NCBI GenBank assembly: GCA_002343485.1 | Contig: DDST01000171.1 | Location: forward strand, 1 to 12,013 | DNA: 12,013 nucleotides | From: Proteobacteria bacterium UBA2383 | GTDB taxonomy: Bacteria > Pseudomonadota > Gammaproteobacteria > Competibacterales > Competibacteraceae | Reading direction: 5' to 3' | Shown here: positions 1-6,009 of the stretch, piece after piece | Layout of the letters: the number at the start of each line of letters is the position of its first letter | Position numbering within the stretch: the first letter of the stretch is position 1 | The notes under the pieces: model-generated | What the model was told of the DNA's origin: nothing | The model's database searches: none | What the model saw: only the letters and a program-made list of their open reading frames with translations | Made by a program: the position numbers and the translations under genes

Positions 1-551
1 TTATGGGAAAAGATCCTGCATGAGTTGCGCAAGCGAGTGCGTGTCAAGGCAGGGCGCAACTCCGATCCGACGCTTGGCATTATCGACAGCCAGTCGGTGA
101 AGACGGTGCAAAAAGGGGGCAGCGCGGCTATGACGGAGGTAAGAAGACGAAAGGGCGCAAACGCCATATCGCTGTGGATGTCATGGGGAATGTCTTGGCG
201 GTTGCCGTTCATTCAGCGAGCATTTCCGAGAGCCGCGGCGCTCATCTCGTGCTAATCCGTCTGTTTGTTGCCTTGCCTCACCTCCTCAAAATCCTTGTCG
301 ATGGCGGCTACAAACAAGGTGTCATCGACTGGAGCAAGGCTATGTTCGGCTATGTTCTGGAAGTCGTCAAGCGCCCAGAACTCCACAAGTTCAAAGTCTT
401 ACCCAAACGTTGGATCGTCGAACGAACCTTCGGTTGGTTCAACTGGTACCGCCGTCTATCCAAAGACTATGAGCACAACCCTAAAACCTCCGAAACTATG
501 ATCTACTTCCTGGCCTCAAACCTCATCCTCAAGCGCTTCACAACTTTGTGA
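1..551 (+). CDS. IS5-family DDE transposase, 5'-truncated by the window and frameshifted
   Basis: Transposase that would cut and rejoin the ends of its own insertion sequence. The reading begins in frame 1 at the window edge (LWEKILHELRKR...) and carries the first catalytic Asp in GIIDSQSVKT (codon 85-87). It then has to pass into frame 3 at the A5G5 run (110-119) to continue as GQRGYDGGKKTKGRKRH. The second Asp is in LVDGGYK (300-302) and the Glu in WIVERTFGWFNWYRR (420-422), so the whole DDE triad is present across the two frames. The join requires a -1 shift. This could be a programmed slip, as proposed for some IS427-group elements, or a simple inactivating indel. The C-terminus appears complete. 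Family assignment is firm; activity is unknown. Confidence 0.85.
110..119 (+). other. A5G5 homopolymer run, candidate -1 frameshift site
   Basis: AAAAAGGGGG occurs exactly where the transposase reading must change from frame 1 (SQSVKTVQKGG) to frame 3 (QRGYDGGKK). Slipping one base back on the G run joins the two halves into KGGQRGYDGG, which fits the family pattern. Such runs are also prone to replication or sequencing indels, so programmed frameshifting is only one explanation. Confidence 0.45.
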
Positions 552-604
552 ACAGGCTCTAACGAGTGACTGTAAAAAAGCCGACAGAGTAGAACGGTGC
601 ATAC

Positions 605-648
605 TTGAAGGACAGCTTCAAATGGGTATAGCAGGCTGCACTCCTGCT
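605..648. repeat. Two short inverted repeats upstream of parA
   Basis: TTGAAG-5nt-CTTCAA (605-621) is followed by AGCAGG-7nt-CCTGCT (630-648). They lie between the IS end and the TATAAT hexamer at 673-678. Partition operons are usually autoregulated by ParA or ParB at operators near the promoter, so these may be operator half-sites. Neither has a T-tract, so they are not typical terminators. Stems this short can also arise by chance. Confidence 0.3.
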
Positions 649-672
649 TCTCCTAATTCGTGATCTTATCTT

Positions 673-678
673 TATAAT
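673..678 (+). promoter_or_regulatory. Candidate -10 box of the parAB promoter
   Basis: A perfect TATAAT lies 85 bases upstream of the parA start codon, in the only intergenic stretch before the partition genes (552-762). No good TTGACA-like -35 is visible at 16-18 bp spacing. The promoter would therefore depend on an activator or an extended contact, or the match is fortuitous. The same gap also holds a GTGATCAC palindrome at 713-720, closer to the gene. Confidence 0.35.
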
Positions 679-762
679 TGGGAAAAATTTAATCAGCGGC
701 GAGGGCAGCGCAGTGATCACCTGGTTTTGCCGTACCGATCCGATCAATAGGGATGAAATTGG

Positions 763-1545
763 ATGACGATTGTAATTGCTTTAGCAAACCAAAAGGGCGG
801 GGTGGGGAAAACTACCTCGACTGTCAACCTCGCATGCGCCCTTGCCCATCAAGGCCAGCACGTACTAGCCATCGATATGGATCCACAAAGTAGCCTGACC
901 ATCTACTACAACAATGACCCACGCACATTAGAAAAACAGGAAGCAACTCTGTATTGGGCATTGATGAAAGATCAGGCTCTAGCGAACCTCATCCTCTCGA
1001 ACCCTGACGGCGGTCCTGACCTGATTCCGGCCAGTATTTCACTGGCAGGCGCGGAACCGGAACTTACCTTGCTTTGGGATAGCGCTTCGGTTTTTCGCGG
1101 CAAACTGAATACGATCAAGGAAAATTACAACTTTATCCTGCTGGATTGTCCGCCTTCACTCACCTTGCTAACAGTCAACGCGCTAGCGGCTGCTGACACG
1201 GTACTGGTTCCGGTCAAAACCGACTACCTGTCAATCATGGGCATTCCTCTCCTGTTTGATACCGTGGAGAAAGTACGAAAGCGGCTCAATACCCGTCTGA
1301 GTATCCTTGGTGTACTTCCTACGATGTACAACGCCCGTAATATTCACGATAACGATTGCTTGACCGAACTCAAGGAAGTATTGGGTTCACGCATTCAGCT
1401 CTTCGAGCCGATTCATCGCAGCACAGGTTTTGATCGCTCCTCGGCGATTGGAAAAGCTACGCTGGACGCTTTCCCGGATACACCGGGCGTACCGGTTTAC
1501 CATCATATTGCCAACGAACTGATCCATCATGGTGAATCCCAATAG
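763..1545 (+). CDS. parA: ParA-family partition ATPase
   Basis: A 260-residue ParA/Soj-type ATPase, which would move or position DNA bound by its partner ParB. The deviant Walker A motif KGGVGKTT is at residues 11-18, with the signature first lysine (Lys11) typical of ParA/MinD. The A' motif IDMDPQSS is at 37-44 and the Walker B strand FILLDCPPS starts at 124. There is no N-terminal DNA-binding extension, so this is the short chromosomal/type Ib-like form. The ATG is preceded by AGGGAT (749-754) at a normal distance. The gene overlaps the next one, parB, by 17 bases, so the two are probably translationally coupled. Beside an IS and a defence operon, it more likely belongs to a plasmid, ICE or island than to the chromosomal origin pair. 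Confidence 0.93.
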   Translation: MTIVIALANQKGGVGKTTSTVNLACALAHQGQHVLAIDMDPQSSLTIYYNNDPRTLEKQEATLYWALMKDQALANLILSNPDGGPDLIPASISLAGAEPELTLLWDSASVFRGKLNTIKENYNFILLDCPPSLTLLTVNALAAADTVLVPVKTDYLSIMGIPLLFDTVEKVRKRLNTRLSILGVLPTMYNARNIHDNDCLTELKEVLGSRIQLFEPIHRSTGFDRSSAIGKATLDAFPDTPGVPVYHHIANELIHHGESQ

Positions 1546-2380
1546 ACCCTCGACATTGCGCGGCAAACTCACTCCCTCAATGTTTTTCCAAACTTCACCA
1601 GATTTGCCTCGAATCGTGGAAATCGACCTTGACCGTTTGACGCCGAACCCGGATCAGCCGCGAAAGTGGTTTGACGATGTTGCACTACAAGAACTTGCCG
1701 CATCTATTGATCGGCATGGCCTCATCCAGCCCATCATCGTTAAAGAGGCGGAAGGGGACACGTTCATTTTGGTAGCAGGAGAGCGTCGCTACCGGGCGCA
1801 TAAACTATTGGGTCGCGCCACCATTGTCGCTCTTATCACCCAAGGTAAACCCGATGAAATTGCCCTGATCGAAAACCTGCAGCGGGAAGACTTAAACCCG
1901 ATTGAAGCGGCTGAGGCGCTAGCGATCATGATGGAGCGTCACCACTATAATCAGGAAGATTTGGGGCGCACGATTGGCAAAAACCGGGTCACGGTTAATG
2001 AACTGCTGAGGCTGAATACGCTGCCTCAGAAGATTAGGGAAGAGTGTCGGACGTCCGACACCCTGCGCAAGTCGGTGCTGATTGAGTTGGCTCGCTTGGA
2101 TGATGAAAGTGCACAACTACAACTCTGGGAAGAGATTAAGCAAGGGCGGCTGGCAACCGTTCGAGCTGCGCGAGAACGCAAGACCGCGCAAAAACTTCCG
2201 AAACCTCGGGTTGAAAAGGCGATGCAAAGCGGCCAGCGTTTTATCTTGGCGTTGAAATCGCTGGTTAACGAAGAACCACTTGCTGAAACCGATTACCAGC
2301 AACTACGGGTATTGTATGAAGAGATGGGGTTGGCGCTTCAACAACTAGCTACGGACTCATCACCCGACCCCTCAGAGTAA
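1529..2380 (+). CDS. parB: ParB-family partition protein (parA partner)
   Basis: A 283-residue ParB/Spo0J-type protein expected to bind parS and load onto DNA as a CTP-dependent clamp. The N-terminal domain starts near residue 28 (IVEIDLDRLTPNPDQPRKWF). It contains the CTP/arginine-patch motif GERRYRA at 84-90 and the ENLQREDLNPIEAAEAL box at 115-131. The helix-turn-helix follows (YNQEDLGRTIGKNRVTVNELL, about 140-160). The C-terminus is short and lacks a recognisable version of the usual dimerisation domain. The start at 1529 gives a 17-base overlap with parA; an internal ATG at 1580 (residue 18) is possible, and neither has a strong ribosome-binding site. A putative parS lies inside the gene (codons 173-178) and another just after its stop. 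Confidence 0.92.
   Translation: MVNPNRPSTLRGKLTPSMFFQTSPDLPRIVEIDLDRLTPNPDQPRKWFDDVALQELAASIDRHGLIQPIIVKEAEGDTFILVAGERRYRAHKLLGRATIVALITQGKPDEIALIENLQREDLNPIEAAEALAIMMERHHYNQEDLGRTIGKNRVTVNELLRLNTLPQKIREECRTSDTLRKSVLIELARLDDESAQLQLWEEIKQGRLATVRAARERKTAQKLPKPRVEKAMQSGQRFILALKSLVNEEPLAETDYQQLRVLYEEMGLALQQLATDSSPDPSE
2045..2060. promoter_or_regulatory. Candidate parS site 1, perfect 16-bp palindrome inside parB
   Basis: TGTCGGACGTCCGACA is a perfect palindrome, extending to 18 bp with the flanking G and C. It has the same length and the same TGT...ACGT...ACA skeleton as the classical parS TGTTTCACGTGAAACA; only the two internal triplets differ. A near-identical copy lies at 2383-2398, and both copies are followed by CCCT. 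parS sites inside or beside parAB are normal. Assignment as parS is inference from position, symmetry and recurrence. Confidence 0.65.
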
Positions 2381-2382
2381 AA

Positions 2383-2398
2383 TGTCGGATGTCCGACA
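2383..2398. promoter_or_regulatory. Candidate parS site 2, just downstream of parB
   Basis: TGTCGGATGTCCGACA begins three bases after the parB stop codon. It differs from site 1 only at one central base (T for C) and, like it, is followed by CCCT, giving a 20-base match across the two copies 338 bp apart. The location is noncoding, so conservation here cannot be explained by protein constraint. This supports a role in ParB binding. Confidence 0.65.
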
Positions 2399-2510
2399 CC
2401 CTAACGCCATGCGCCAATCGAACATAAATTGACCGGTGATGATCGGCAATAAGTTCAGGTTTTGCTGCATCGTAACAGACATCAGATCGGTATTCTGGAT
2501 CAAGCTTGGC

Positions 2511-3311
2511 TTAAGGCCCATATCCCAACCGTTCCAAGACCCCATCGAGAATTTCCAGGGTATCGAAATCGATGACCAATTGCCCTCGACCCTGCCCACC
2601 ATAAGCCAGTGTGACGCGCGTACCCAAGCGTTCGGCCAGTTCCGATTCCAAGCGCACGAGATCGGGGTCTTTAGCCGGTAACGAGGGGGTGGCTTCGGCA
2701 TGAGCTGAACCGTTCTTCCCTGGGTGCTTGTAGGCTTTCGCCAGGGCTTCCACTTGGCGCGTGTTCAATTTTTCCCACGCCAGGCGCTGCACCAATTCCA
2801 ATTGTACCGACGCCGGCAACCCGACCAAGGGGCGGGCTTTCCCCATCTCCAGTTGGCCAGCGGTGATCCGCGCCTGGACACTCGGCGCCAACTGCAACAA
2901 CCGCAGGCGATGGGAAGCCTCCGTGCGCGACAGACCGAGTGCCCGGCCAGCGGCCGTAATACTTTTCCCTTGGGCGACCTCGGCCTGAATCATCTGGGCT
3001 TCGGCGATCGGATTGGCCACCGCATCGCCAGAATCCAGGAGGATGAGTTGATGGGCTTGCGCATCGCTGAGCGGTTCCCGCACCTGAATGGCGATGGTCG
3101 GCAATTGCGCGCGCTGGGCGAGCAACCAGTGTTTGAGGCCGGTGAGAATTTCATAGCATTGGGGCCCGGTCTTTGCGATGGGACGCACCGTGACCGGATC
3201 GACAAAGCCCACGCTCCGGGCCAGCGCCACTGCCGAAGCCGGGGGCCAAGGTAACGGGGCAGACGGCCGCAGCGGACTGATGTGTAGCAGATCGAGGGGA
3301 ACACAGCGCAT
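2511..3311 (-). CDS. Second, divergent ParB-like protein without adjacent ParA
   Basis: A 266-residue protein with the full ParB domain order. The N-terminal domain starts VPLDLLHISPLRPS, and there is an HTH around 117-140 (SITAAGRALGLSRTEASHRL). A GQLEMGKARPLVGLP segment (152-166) follows. A C-terminal dimerisation domain occupies about 215-266 (LESELAERLGTRVTLAYGG...LEILDGVLERLGYGP). The position of the CTP-binding GERRxRA motif reads GLKHWLLA (58-65), so the arginines used for CTP binding are missing. CTP-gated clamping may therefore be lost and it may act as a plain DNA-binding regulator. It converges on parB from the other strand across a 130-bp gap and is not a recent duplicate of it. 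No strong ribosome-binding site is seen; the start is set by the conserved N-terminal sequence. Partner and target are unknown. Confidence 0.85.
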   Translation of the reverse strand: MRCVPLDLLHISPLRPSAPLPWPPASAVALARSVGFVDPVTVRPIAKTGPQCYEILTGLKHWLLAQRAQLPTIAIQVREPLSDAQAHQLILLDSGDAVANPIAEAQMIQAEVAQGKSITAAGRALGLSRTEASHRLRLLQLAPSVQARITAGQLEMGKARPLVGLPASVQLELVQRLAWEKLNTRQVEALAKAYKHPGKNGSAHAEATPSLPAKDPDLVRLESELAERLGTRVTLAYGGQGRGQLVIDFDTLEILDGVLERLGYGP

Positions 3312-3321
3312 GGGCGGTTTT

Positions 3322-3339
3322 CCGTGTGACGTGACACGG
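3322..3339. promoter_or_regulatory. Near-palindrome at the start of the second parB-like gene
   Basis: CCGTGTGACGTGACACGG has 6-bp perfect arms (CCGTGT/ACACGG) around a nearly symmetric GACGTG. It ends 10 bases upstream of the minus-strand start codon at 3311, where a repressor or a self-bound site would act. It could be this ParB-like protein's own binding site. That is inferred from position and symmetry only. Confidence 0.45.
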
Positions 3340-3370
3340 TCGGAGACTTTAACACAAGATGTAGCTTGTC

Positions 3371-3431
3371 ATCTCCAGAAGGCGTTGCGACTGGCGTAAG
3401 ATGCGCCACTATCTCCAGAAGGCGTTGCGAC
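3371..3431. repeat. 21-bp direct repeat, two copies 40 bp apart
   Basis: Identical 21-base copies lie at 3371-3391 and 3411-3431. Each begins ATCTCCAGAAGG and ends GTTGCGAC, and the spacing is one 40-bp unit. They lie in the gene-free stretch between the second parB-like gene and the hydrolase, close to the hairpin at 3467-3492. They look like part of a dispersed or tandem noncoding repeat family. Only two copies are in the window, and there is no CRISPR-like series. Confidence 0.7.
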
Positions 3432-3466
3432 CGAAGGAGGATGAGGCCCCGTCATGGCACCTCGCC

Positions 3467-3492
3467 CAACTGGATGAACTCGAATCCAGTTG
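3467..3492. repeat. 9-bp-stem hairpin in noncoding DNA
   Basis: CAACTGGAT (3467-3475) and ATCCAGTTG (3484-3492) form a perfect 9-bp inverted repeat with an 8-base loop. No T-run follows on either strand, so it is not a canonical Rho-independent terminator. With the 21-bp direct repeats 40-100 bp away it may be part of one REP- or MITE-like element. No open frame across it looks like a real protein. Confidence 0.55.
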
Positions 3493-3565
3493 CGTCGCCA
3501 GACCCGAGAGGTCGCGAGATCGCCGAAGCCAGACGATGAGAGATCCCACCGCATCCACCACGGCC

Positions 3566-3697
3566 TCAGCCCTCCTCGTCGCGATAGCCAAACCGTTCGA
3601 GCAGGCCATCCAGGACGTCCAGAATCGCACCGTAAGGCTCATCTGCTGCGATGCGCTGTTCAGCGCGTCCGCCTCTCAACCTGCATGCAGGCCACAT
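3566..3697 (-). pseudogene. Relic of a ParB C-terminal domain
   Basis: A short minus-strand frame of 43 codons starts at an ATG at 3695-3697 and ends in AILDVLDGLLERFGYRDEEG. Its end lines up with the C-terminus of the neighbouring second ParB-like protein (LEILDGVLERLGYGP): nine of thirteen positions match over LDVLDGLLERFGY versus LEILDGVLERLGY. No ParB N-terminal, HTH or central region precedes it. The simplest reading is a decayed paralogous parB tail left by duplication or recombination. The upstream part (MWPACRLRGG...) is not recognisable, and the ATG may be meaningless. A small functional peptide is less likely but cannot be excluded. Confidence 0.45.
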
Positions 3698-3738
3698 GGC
3701 CCTTTTCCATCCTGGCGTATCGGCCCTAACCGGCGGTT

Positions 3739-4539
3739 TCACGCCAAGGATTGGAATCGGGAGGGATCGGCAAACTGTTGCACTGCCTCCAGATACGCAT
3801 GCCAGCCGACGGCAAAGATCGTGTTGTGATCGGCCCCGCGAATCTGCACCAAACGTTTATCCGATGCCGGACTGGCATCATACAAAGCGCGCCCATCGGT
3901 AAAAGGAATCAGGTGATCGTGTTCGGCGTGGAGGATCAAGGTTGGTTTCGCAAACGTCCGGATCTTGTCCAGTTGACGAAAGCCCTGCGTTTCTTCAAAT
4001 TTCACGGCAGGAACCCCCAGCCGGCGCAGCAGGGGACCGGTATGGGCGAAGGCGCTTTCCAGGATCAGTCCGGCGAGGGCCTTGGGGCGGCGATACGCCA
4101 GTTCCAGGGCGGAGGCGCTGCCCAGCGAGCGGCCCAGGACGATCAGCGGGCCGGTGTGTCCTTGCTGGCGCCGCCATACTGTGACGAAATCCAGAATCAT
4201 CACCCCATCGGCCAACAGCGTGGTGGCCGTGGGCCAGCCGGTGGAGCGGCCATACCCCCGGTAGTCGACGACCAGAAAATTGATGCCGCGCTGGACATAT
4301 ACCGCGCCGAGGTCGTCATAATCCTCGGCAAGTTCGCCGTTACCGTGGAAGCATAACAAGGTGACAGCGCCCGGATCGGCCGGATGCCAGCGGGCGCCGA
4401 TCATCTCATTCTGGACCGGGAGGGTGAGATCTTCGATAGGCGGTGCTGCGTCGGCCCGGCTTGGGCGGGGATGAAACAGCGCGGCGAGGATAGCGGGCTG
4501 GTCGAGAACAGCGGCGTCCAGGGAAAAATCATCCGTCAT
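3739..4539 (-). CDS. Alpha/beta-fold hydrolase (serine hydrolase)
   Basis: A 266-residue soluble alpha/beta hydrolase. Visible elements in order are the oxyanion-hole motif LLCFHGNGE (61-69) and VDYRGYGRSTG (91-101), then the nucleophile elbow GRSLGS with Ser138. The acid HAEHDHLIP with Asp208 and the catalytic His238 in GADHNTI complete the Ser-Asp-His triad. The arrangement resembles the BEM46/YfhR-like esterase group; the substrate cannot be told from sequence. There is no signal peptide or membrane segment, so it should be cytoplasmic. A good ribosome-binding site (GGAG) precedes the ATG. The gene is oriented away from the BREX genes and has no visible functional tie to them or to the partition genes. 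It is probably an independent passenger or host gene. Confidence 0.88.
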   Translation of the reverse strand: MTDDFSLDAAVLDQPAILAALFHPRPSRADAAPPIEDLTLPVQNEMIGARWHPADPGAVTLLCFHGNGELAEDYDDLGAVYVQRGINFLVVDYRGYGRSTGWPTATTLLADGVMILDFVTVWRRQQGHTGPLIVLGRSLGSASALELAYRRPKALAGLILESAFAHTGPLLRRLGVPAVKFEETQGFRQLDKIRTFAKPTLILHAEHDHLIPFTDGRALYDASPASDKRLVQIRGADHNTIFAVGWHAYLEAVQQFADPSRFQSLA

Positions 4540-4581
4540 GGGTGTTTCTCCGCAAGGGGAAAGCTAAAGCCGGTGAATCTG

Positions 4582-4773
4582 TTAGGTACAACTCTTGCTG
4601 TGAAAATCCTGGGTGCAAGCGGAGTTTTCATCATCGGGAGTCATCACCGGTAGGTAAGCATGATGGTTTAGAGCGACAGATCTTTCATCAGCGACTACGA
4701 TCACCATCGCCAAGATTAGAATGATGCCCAATCGATGGGCAGTATGACGACTTTTCAGACCGCTTCCAAGCAT
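4582..4773 (-). CDS. Possible small exported peptide, divergent from brxA
   Basis: A 63-codon frame in the 232-bp gap before brxA encodes a basic start (MLGSGLKSRHTAHR) and a 14-residue hydrophobic core (LGIILILAMVIVVA). A polar tail with two cysteines follows. This is the layout of a signal peptide with possible cleavage after VVA. Against it, its ATG overlaps the brxA ATG on the other strand (shared GCATGC), and there is only a weak GGTGA upstream. No family is recognised. It may be a chance frame in the brxA leader. Confidence 0.22.
   Translation of the reverse strand: MLGSGLKSRHTAHRLGIILILAMVIVVADERSVALNHHAYLPVMTPDDENSACTQDFHSKSCT
4717..4740. promoter_or_regulatory. Candidate brxA promoter -10 and inverted repeat
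   Basis: The leader contains a TAGAAT hexamer (4717-4722) and, overlapping the expected transcription start, the inverted repeat GCCCA-5nt-TGGGC (4726-4740), 31 bp before the brxA ATG. An operator at this place would be typical for a repressor of the operon. No BrxR-type regulator gene is seen upstream in this window. No convincing -35 is present, so the promoter call is weak. Confidence 0.3.
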
Positions 4774-5386
4774 GCGTAATCACCAATACCGCCTGTCATT
4801 TACCATGGGCAGCCTCTTTCACCATGAATCGTTGAAGCTAGCCGTGCTGTATCTTGATCTTGGCGATTGGGATTCTGTCCGTGACCAGGTCATCGCACAA
4901 AACCTGTTGCAGACCAGAACCCTGAATACGCTCAAGCGCATCTGTCATGAAATCGTCTCTCGATTGAGGACGTTAAATGTGGGTGAGCTTGAATTCCTTG
5001 TTGAAAGTAGCCACCAGGAGCAAGCCTATCTCCTGTGGCTCACCGTTTGCCGCCGGTACCGGTTCATCGCGGATTTTGCCGTTGAAGTACTTCGAGAACG
5101 ATATATCACGCTGAAGATGGATCTAACCTACGAGGATTTCGACTCATTTTTCAACCGAAAGTCGGAGTGGCATTTGGAACTGGATGCGATCAGTCCGGCA
5201 ACGCGAAGCAAATTGCGGCAGGTCCTGTTCAAGATCCTTCACGAGGCGGATCTCTTAACGGCCAACAATATGATTAACGCGGCCACGCTCAGCCCGAGAC
5301 TGTTGGCAGTGATCCATCAAGGCAGCGGCAGGGATGTTTTGTACTTCCCGGTTTTTGAATCCGATGTGAGGGGGATGACGCAGTGA
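4772..5386 (+). CDS. brxA: BREX protein BrxA (DUF1819)
   Basis: A 204-residue BrxA, the small first protein of type 1 BREX phage-defence operons. Characteristic stretches run the full length: YRLSFTMGSLFHHESLKLA (6-24), NLLQTRTLNTLKRICHEI (44-61), QEQAYLLWLTVCRRYRFI (82-99) and DFAVEVLRERYITLK (101-115). YEDFDSFFNRKSEWH (120-134) and the C-terminal LSPRLLAVI complete the pattern. Length and start match the family. BrxA is needed for defence in some BREX systems and is reported to bind DNA; its precise role is unsettled. No clear ribosome-binding site is visible before the ATG. The stop overlaps the next gene as GTGA, placing brxA at the head of the operon. Confidence 0.95.
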   Translation: MRNHQYRLSFTMGSLFHHESLKLAVLYLDLGDWDSVRDQVIAQNLLQTRTLNTLKRICHEIVSRLRTLNVGELEFLVESSHQEQAYLLWLTVCRRYRFIADFAVEVLRERYITLKMDLTYEDFDSFFNRKSEWHLELDAISPATRSKLRQVLFKILHEADLLTANNMINAATLSPRLLAVIHQGSGRDVLYFPVFESDVRGMTQ

Positions 5387-6009
5387 CAGCCGAGAGCGCC
5401 AGAATGCCCATGCAAGACCGATTTCAGCATCTCTTTGCGGTGATCTCGGGCCCGCGTTTTCTCAACAAGCAAGGTCTCGGTAACGAGGTGCCGTTTTTCA
5501 TCTGTCCCTTCCAGCCGGAAGAATCCGTTGAAATGGAGCGGCTCCAGCGGCAACTGGTCAATCGCCTTGAGCAAGCCGGTATCCGGATTCTGGAAATCAA
5601 CCTGTACGACCTTTCCATAGAAATCCTCAAAGCACGTGGTATTTGGAGCCAGATCATCGAGATGGAAGCATCGGTCTCCAAAGAGCAGCTCAAAGAGCTG
5701 CTGCAAGGCGTGCTGGACCCCGAAACCCATCTCGTTCCGGCCATAGCGGCTAAACTGGCCCGCACGGATTTCGAGGTTCTTTTTCTATCCGGGGTTGGCG
5801 AGGTGTTCCCCTACATCCGTTCGCACCATGTTTTAAATAATTTGCAGAGTACCGCGAAAGAAAAGCCGACCGTTCTGTTCTTTCCGGGAGCCTACACCCA
5901 CTCCCTGGAATCCGGAACCTCTCTTGATCTCTTCGGAAGACTGCATGACGATAAGTACTACCGGGCCTTCAACATCTTTCACTGTGAAGCATCAACGAAG
6001 GAAGCGTAA
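5383..6009 (+). CDS. brxB: BREX protein BrxB (DUF1788)
   Basis: A 208-residue BrxB. The family signature is clear: FLNKQGLGNEVPFFICPFQP (27-46), then LEINLYDLSIEILKARGIW and LLQGVLDPETHLVPAIA in the middle. Near the end come VFPYIRSHHVLNNLQSTAK and PTVLFFPGAYTHS, then LFGRLHDDKYYRAFNIFHC. Its biochemical role is not established, though it is part of the core type 1 set. I chose the GTG at 5383 because it overlaps the brxA stop (GTGA) and has a strong GAGGGGG about ten bases upstream. The ATGs at 5404 and 5410 lie closer to where homologous sequence begins and are alternatives. The stop codon shares one base with the brxC start (TAATG), implying coupled translation. Confidence 0.95.
   Translation: MTAESARMPMQDRFQHLFAVISGPRFLNKQGLGNEVPFFICPFQPEESVEMERLQRQLVNRLEQAGIRILEINLYDLSIEILKARGIWSQIIEMEASVSKEQLKELLQGVLDPETHLVPAIAAKLARTDFEVLFLSGVGEVFPYIRSHHVLNNLQSTAKEKPTVLFFPGAYTHSLESGTSLDLFGRLHDDKYYRAFNIFHCEASTKEA

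Larger units (their letters stand above)
1..560 (+). mobile_element. IS5-family insertion sequence, right part
   Basis: The sequence from the left edge to about 560 is the 3' portion of an IS5-family element, most like the IS427 group. The transposase stop codon (549-551) lies within the probable right terminal inverted repeat. That repeat reads, on the opposite strand, AGAGCCTGTTCACAAAG (about 544-560). A TIR overlapping the transposase stop is common in this family. The left end lies outside the window, so neither the TIR match nor the target duplication can be confirmed. The exact right boundary is therefore an estimate. Confidence 0.75.

Noticed and set aside
559..747. A 62-codon minus-strand frame between the IS and parA
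   Set aside because: No ribosome-binding site or family signature was seen, and it overlaps the likely parA promoter region.
2724..3254. A plus-strand 176-codon frame across the second parB-like gene
   Set aside because: The minus-strand frame shows a complete ParB domain order; the plus-strand product is Gly/Arg/Gln-rich shadow sequence.
3371..3431. A possible CRISPR array
   Set aside because: There are only two repeat copies with a 19-base gap, no further units and no cas genes.
3467..3492. A Rho-independent terminator for the flanking genes
   Set aside because: The stem is good, but no T-tract follows on either strand and it is not placed directly after a gene.
3401..3829. A 142-codon plus-strand frame in the gene-free stretch
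   Set aside because: It runs across the direct repeat, the hairpin and into the 3' end of the hydrolase gene, with low-complexity composition and no motif.
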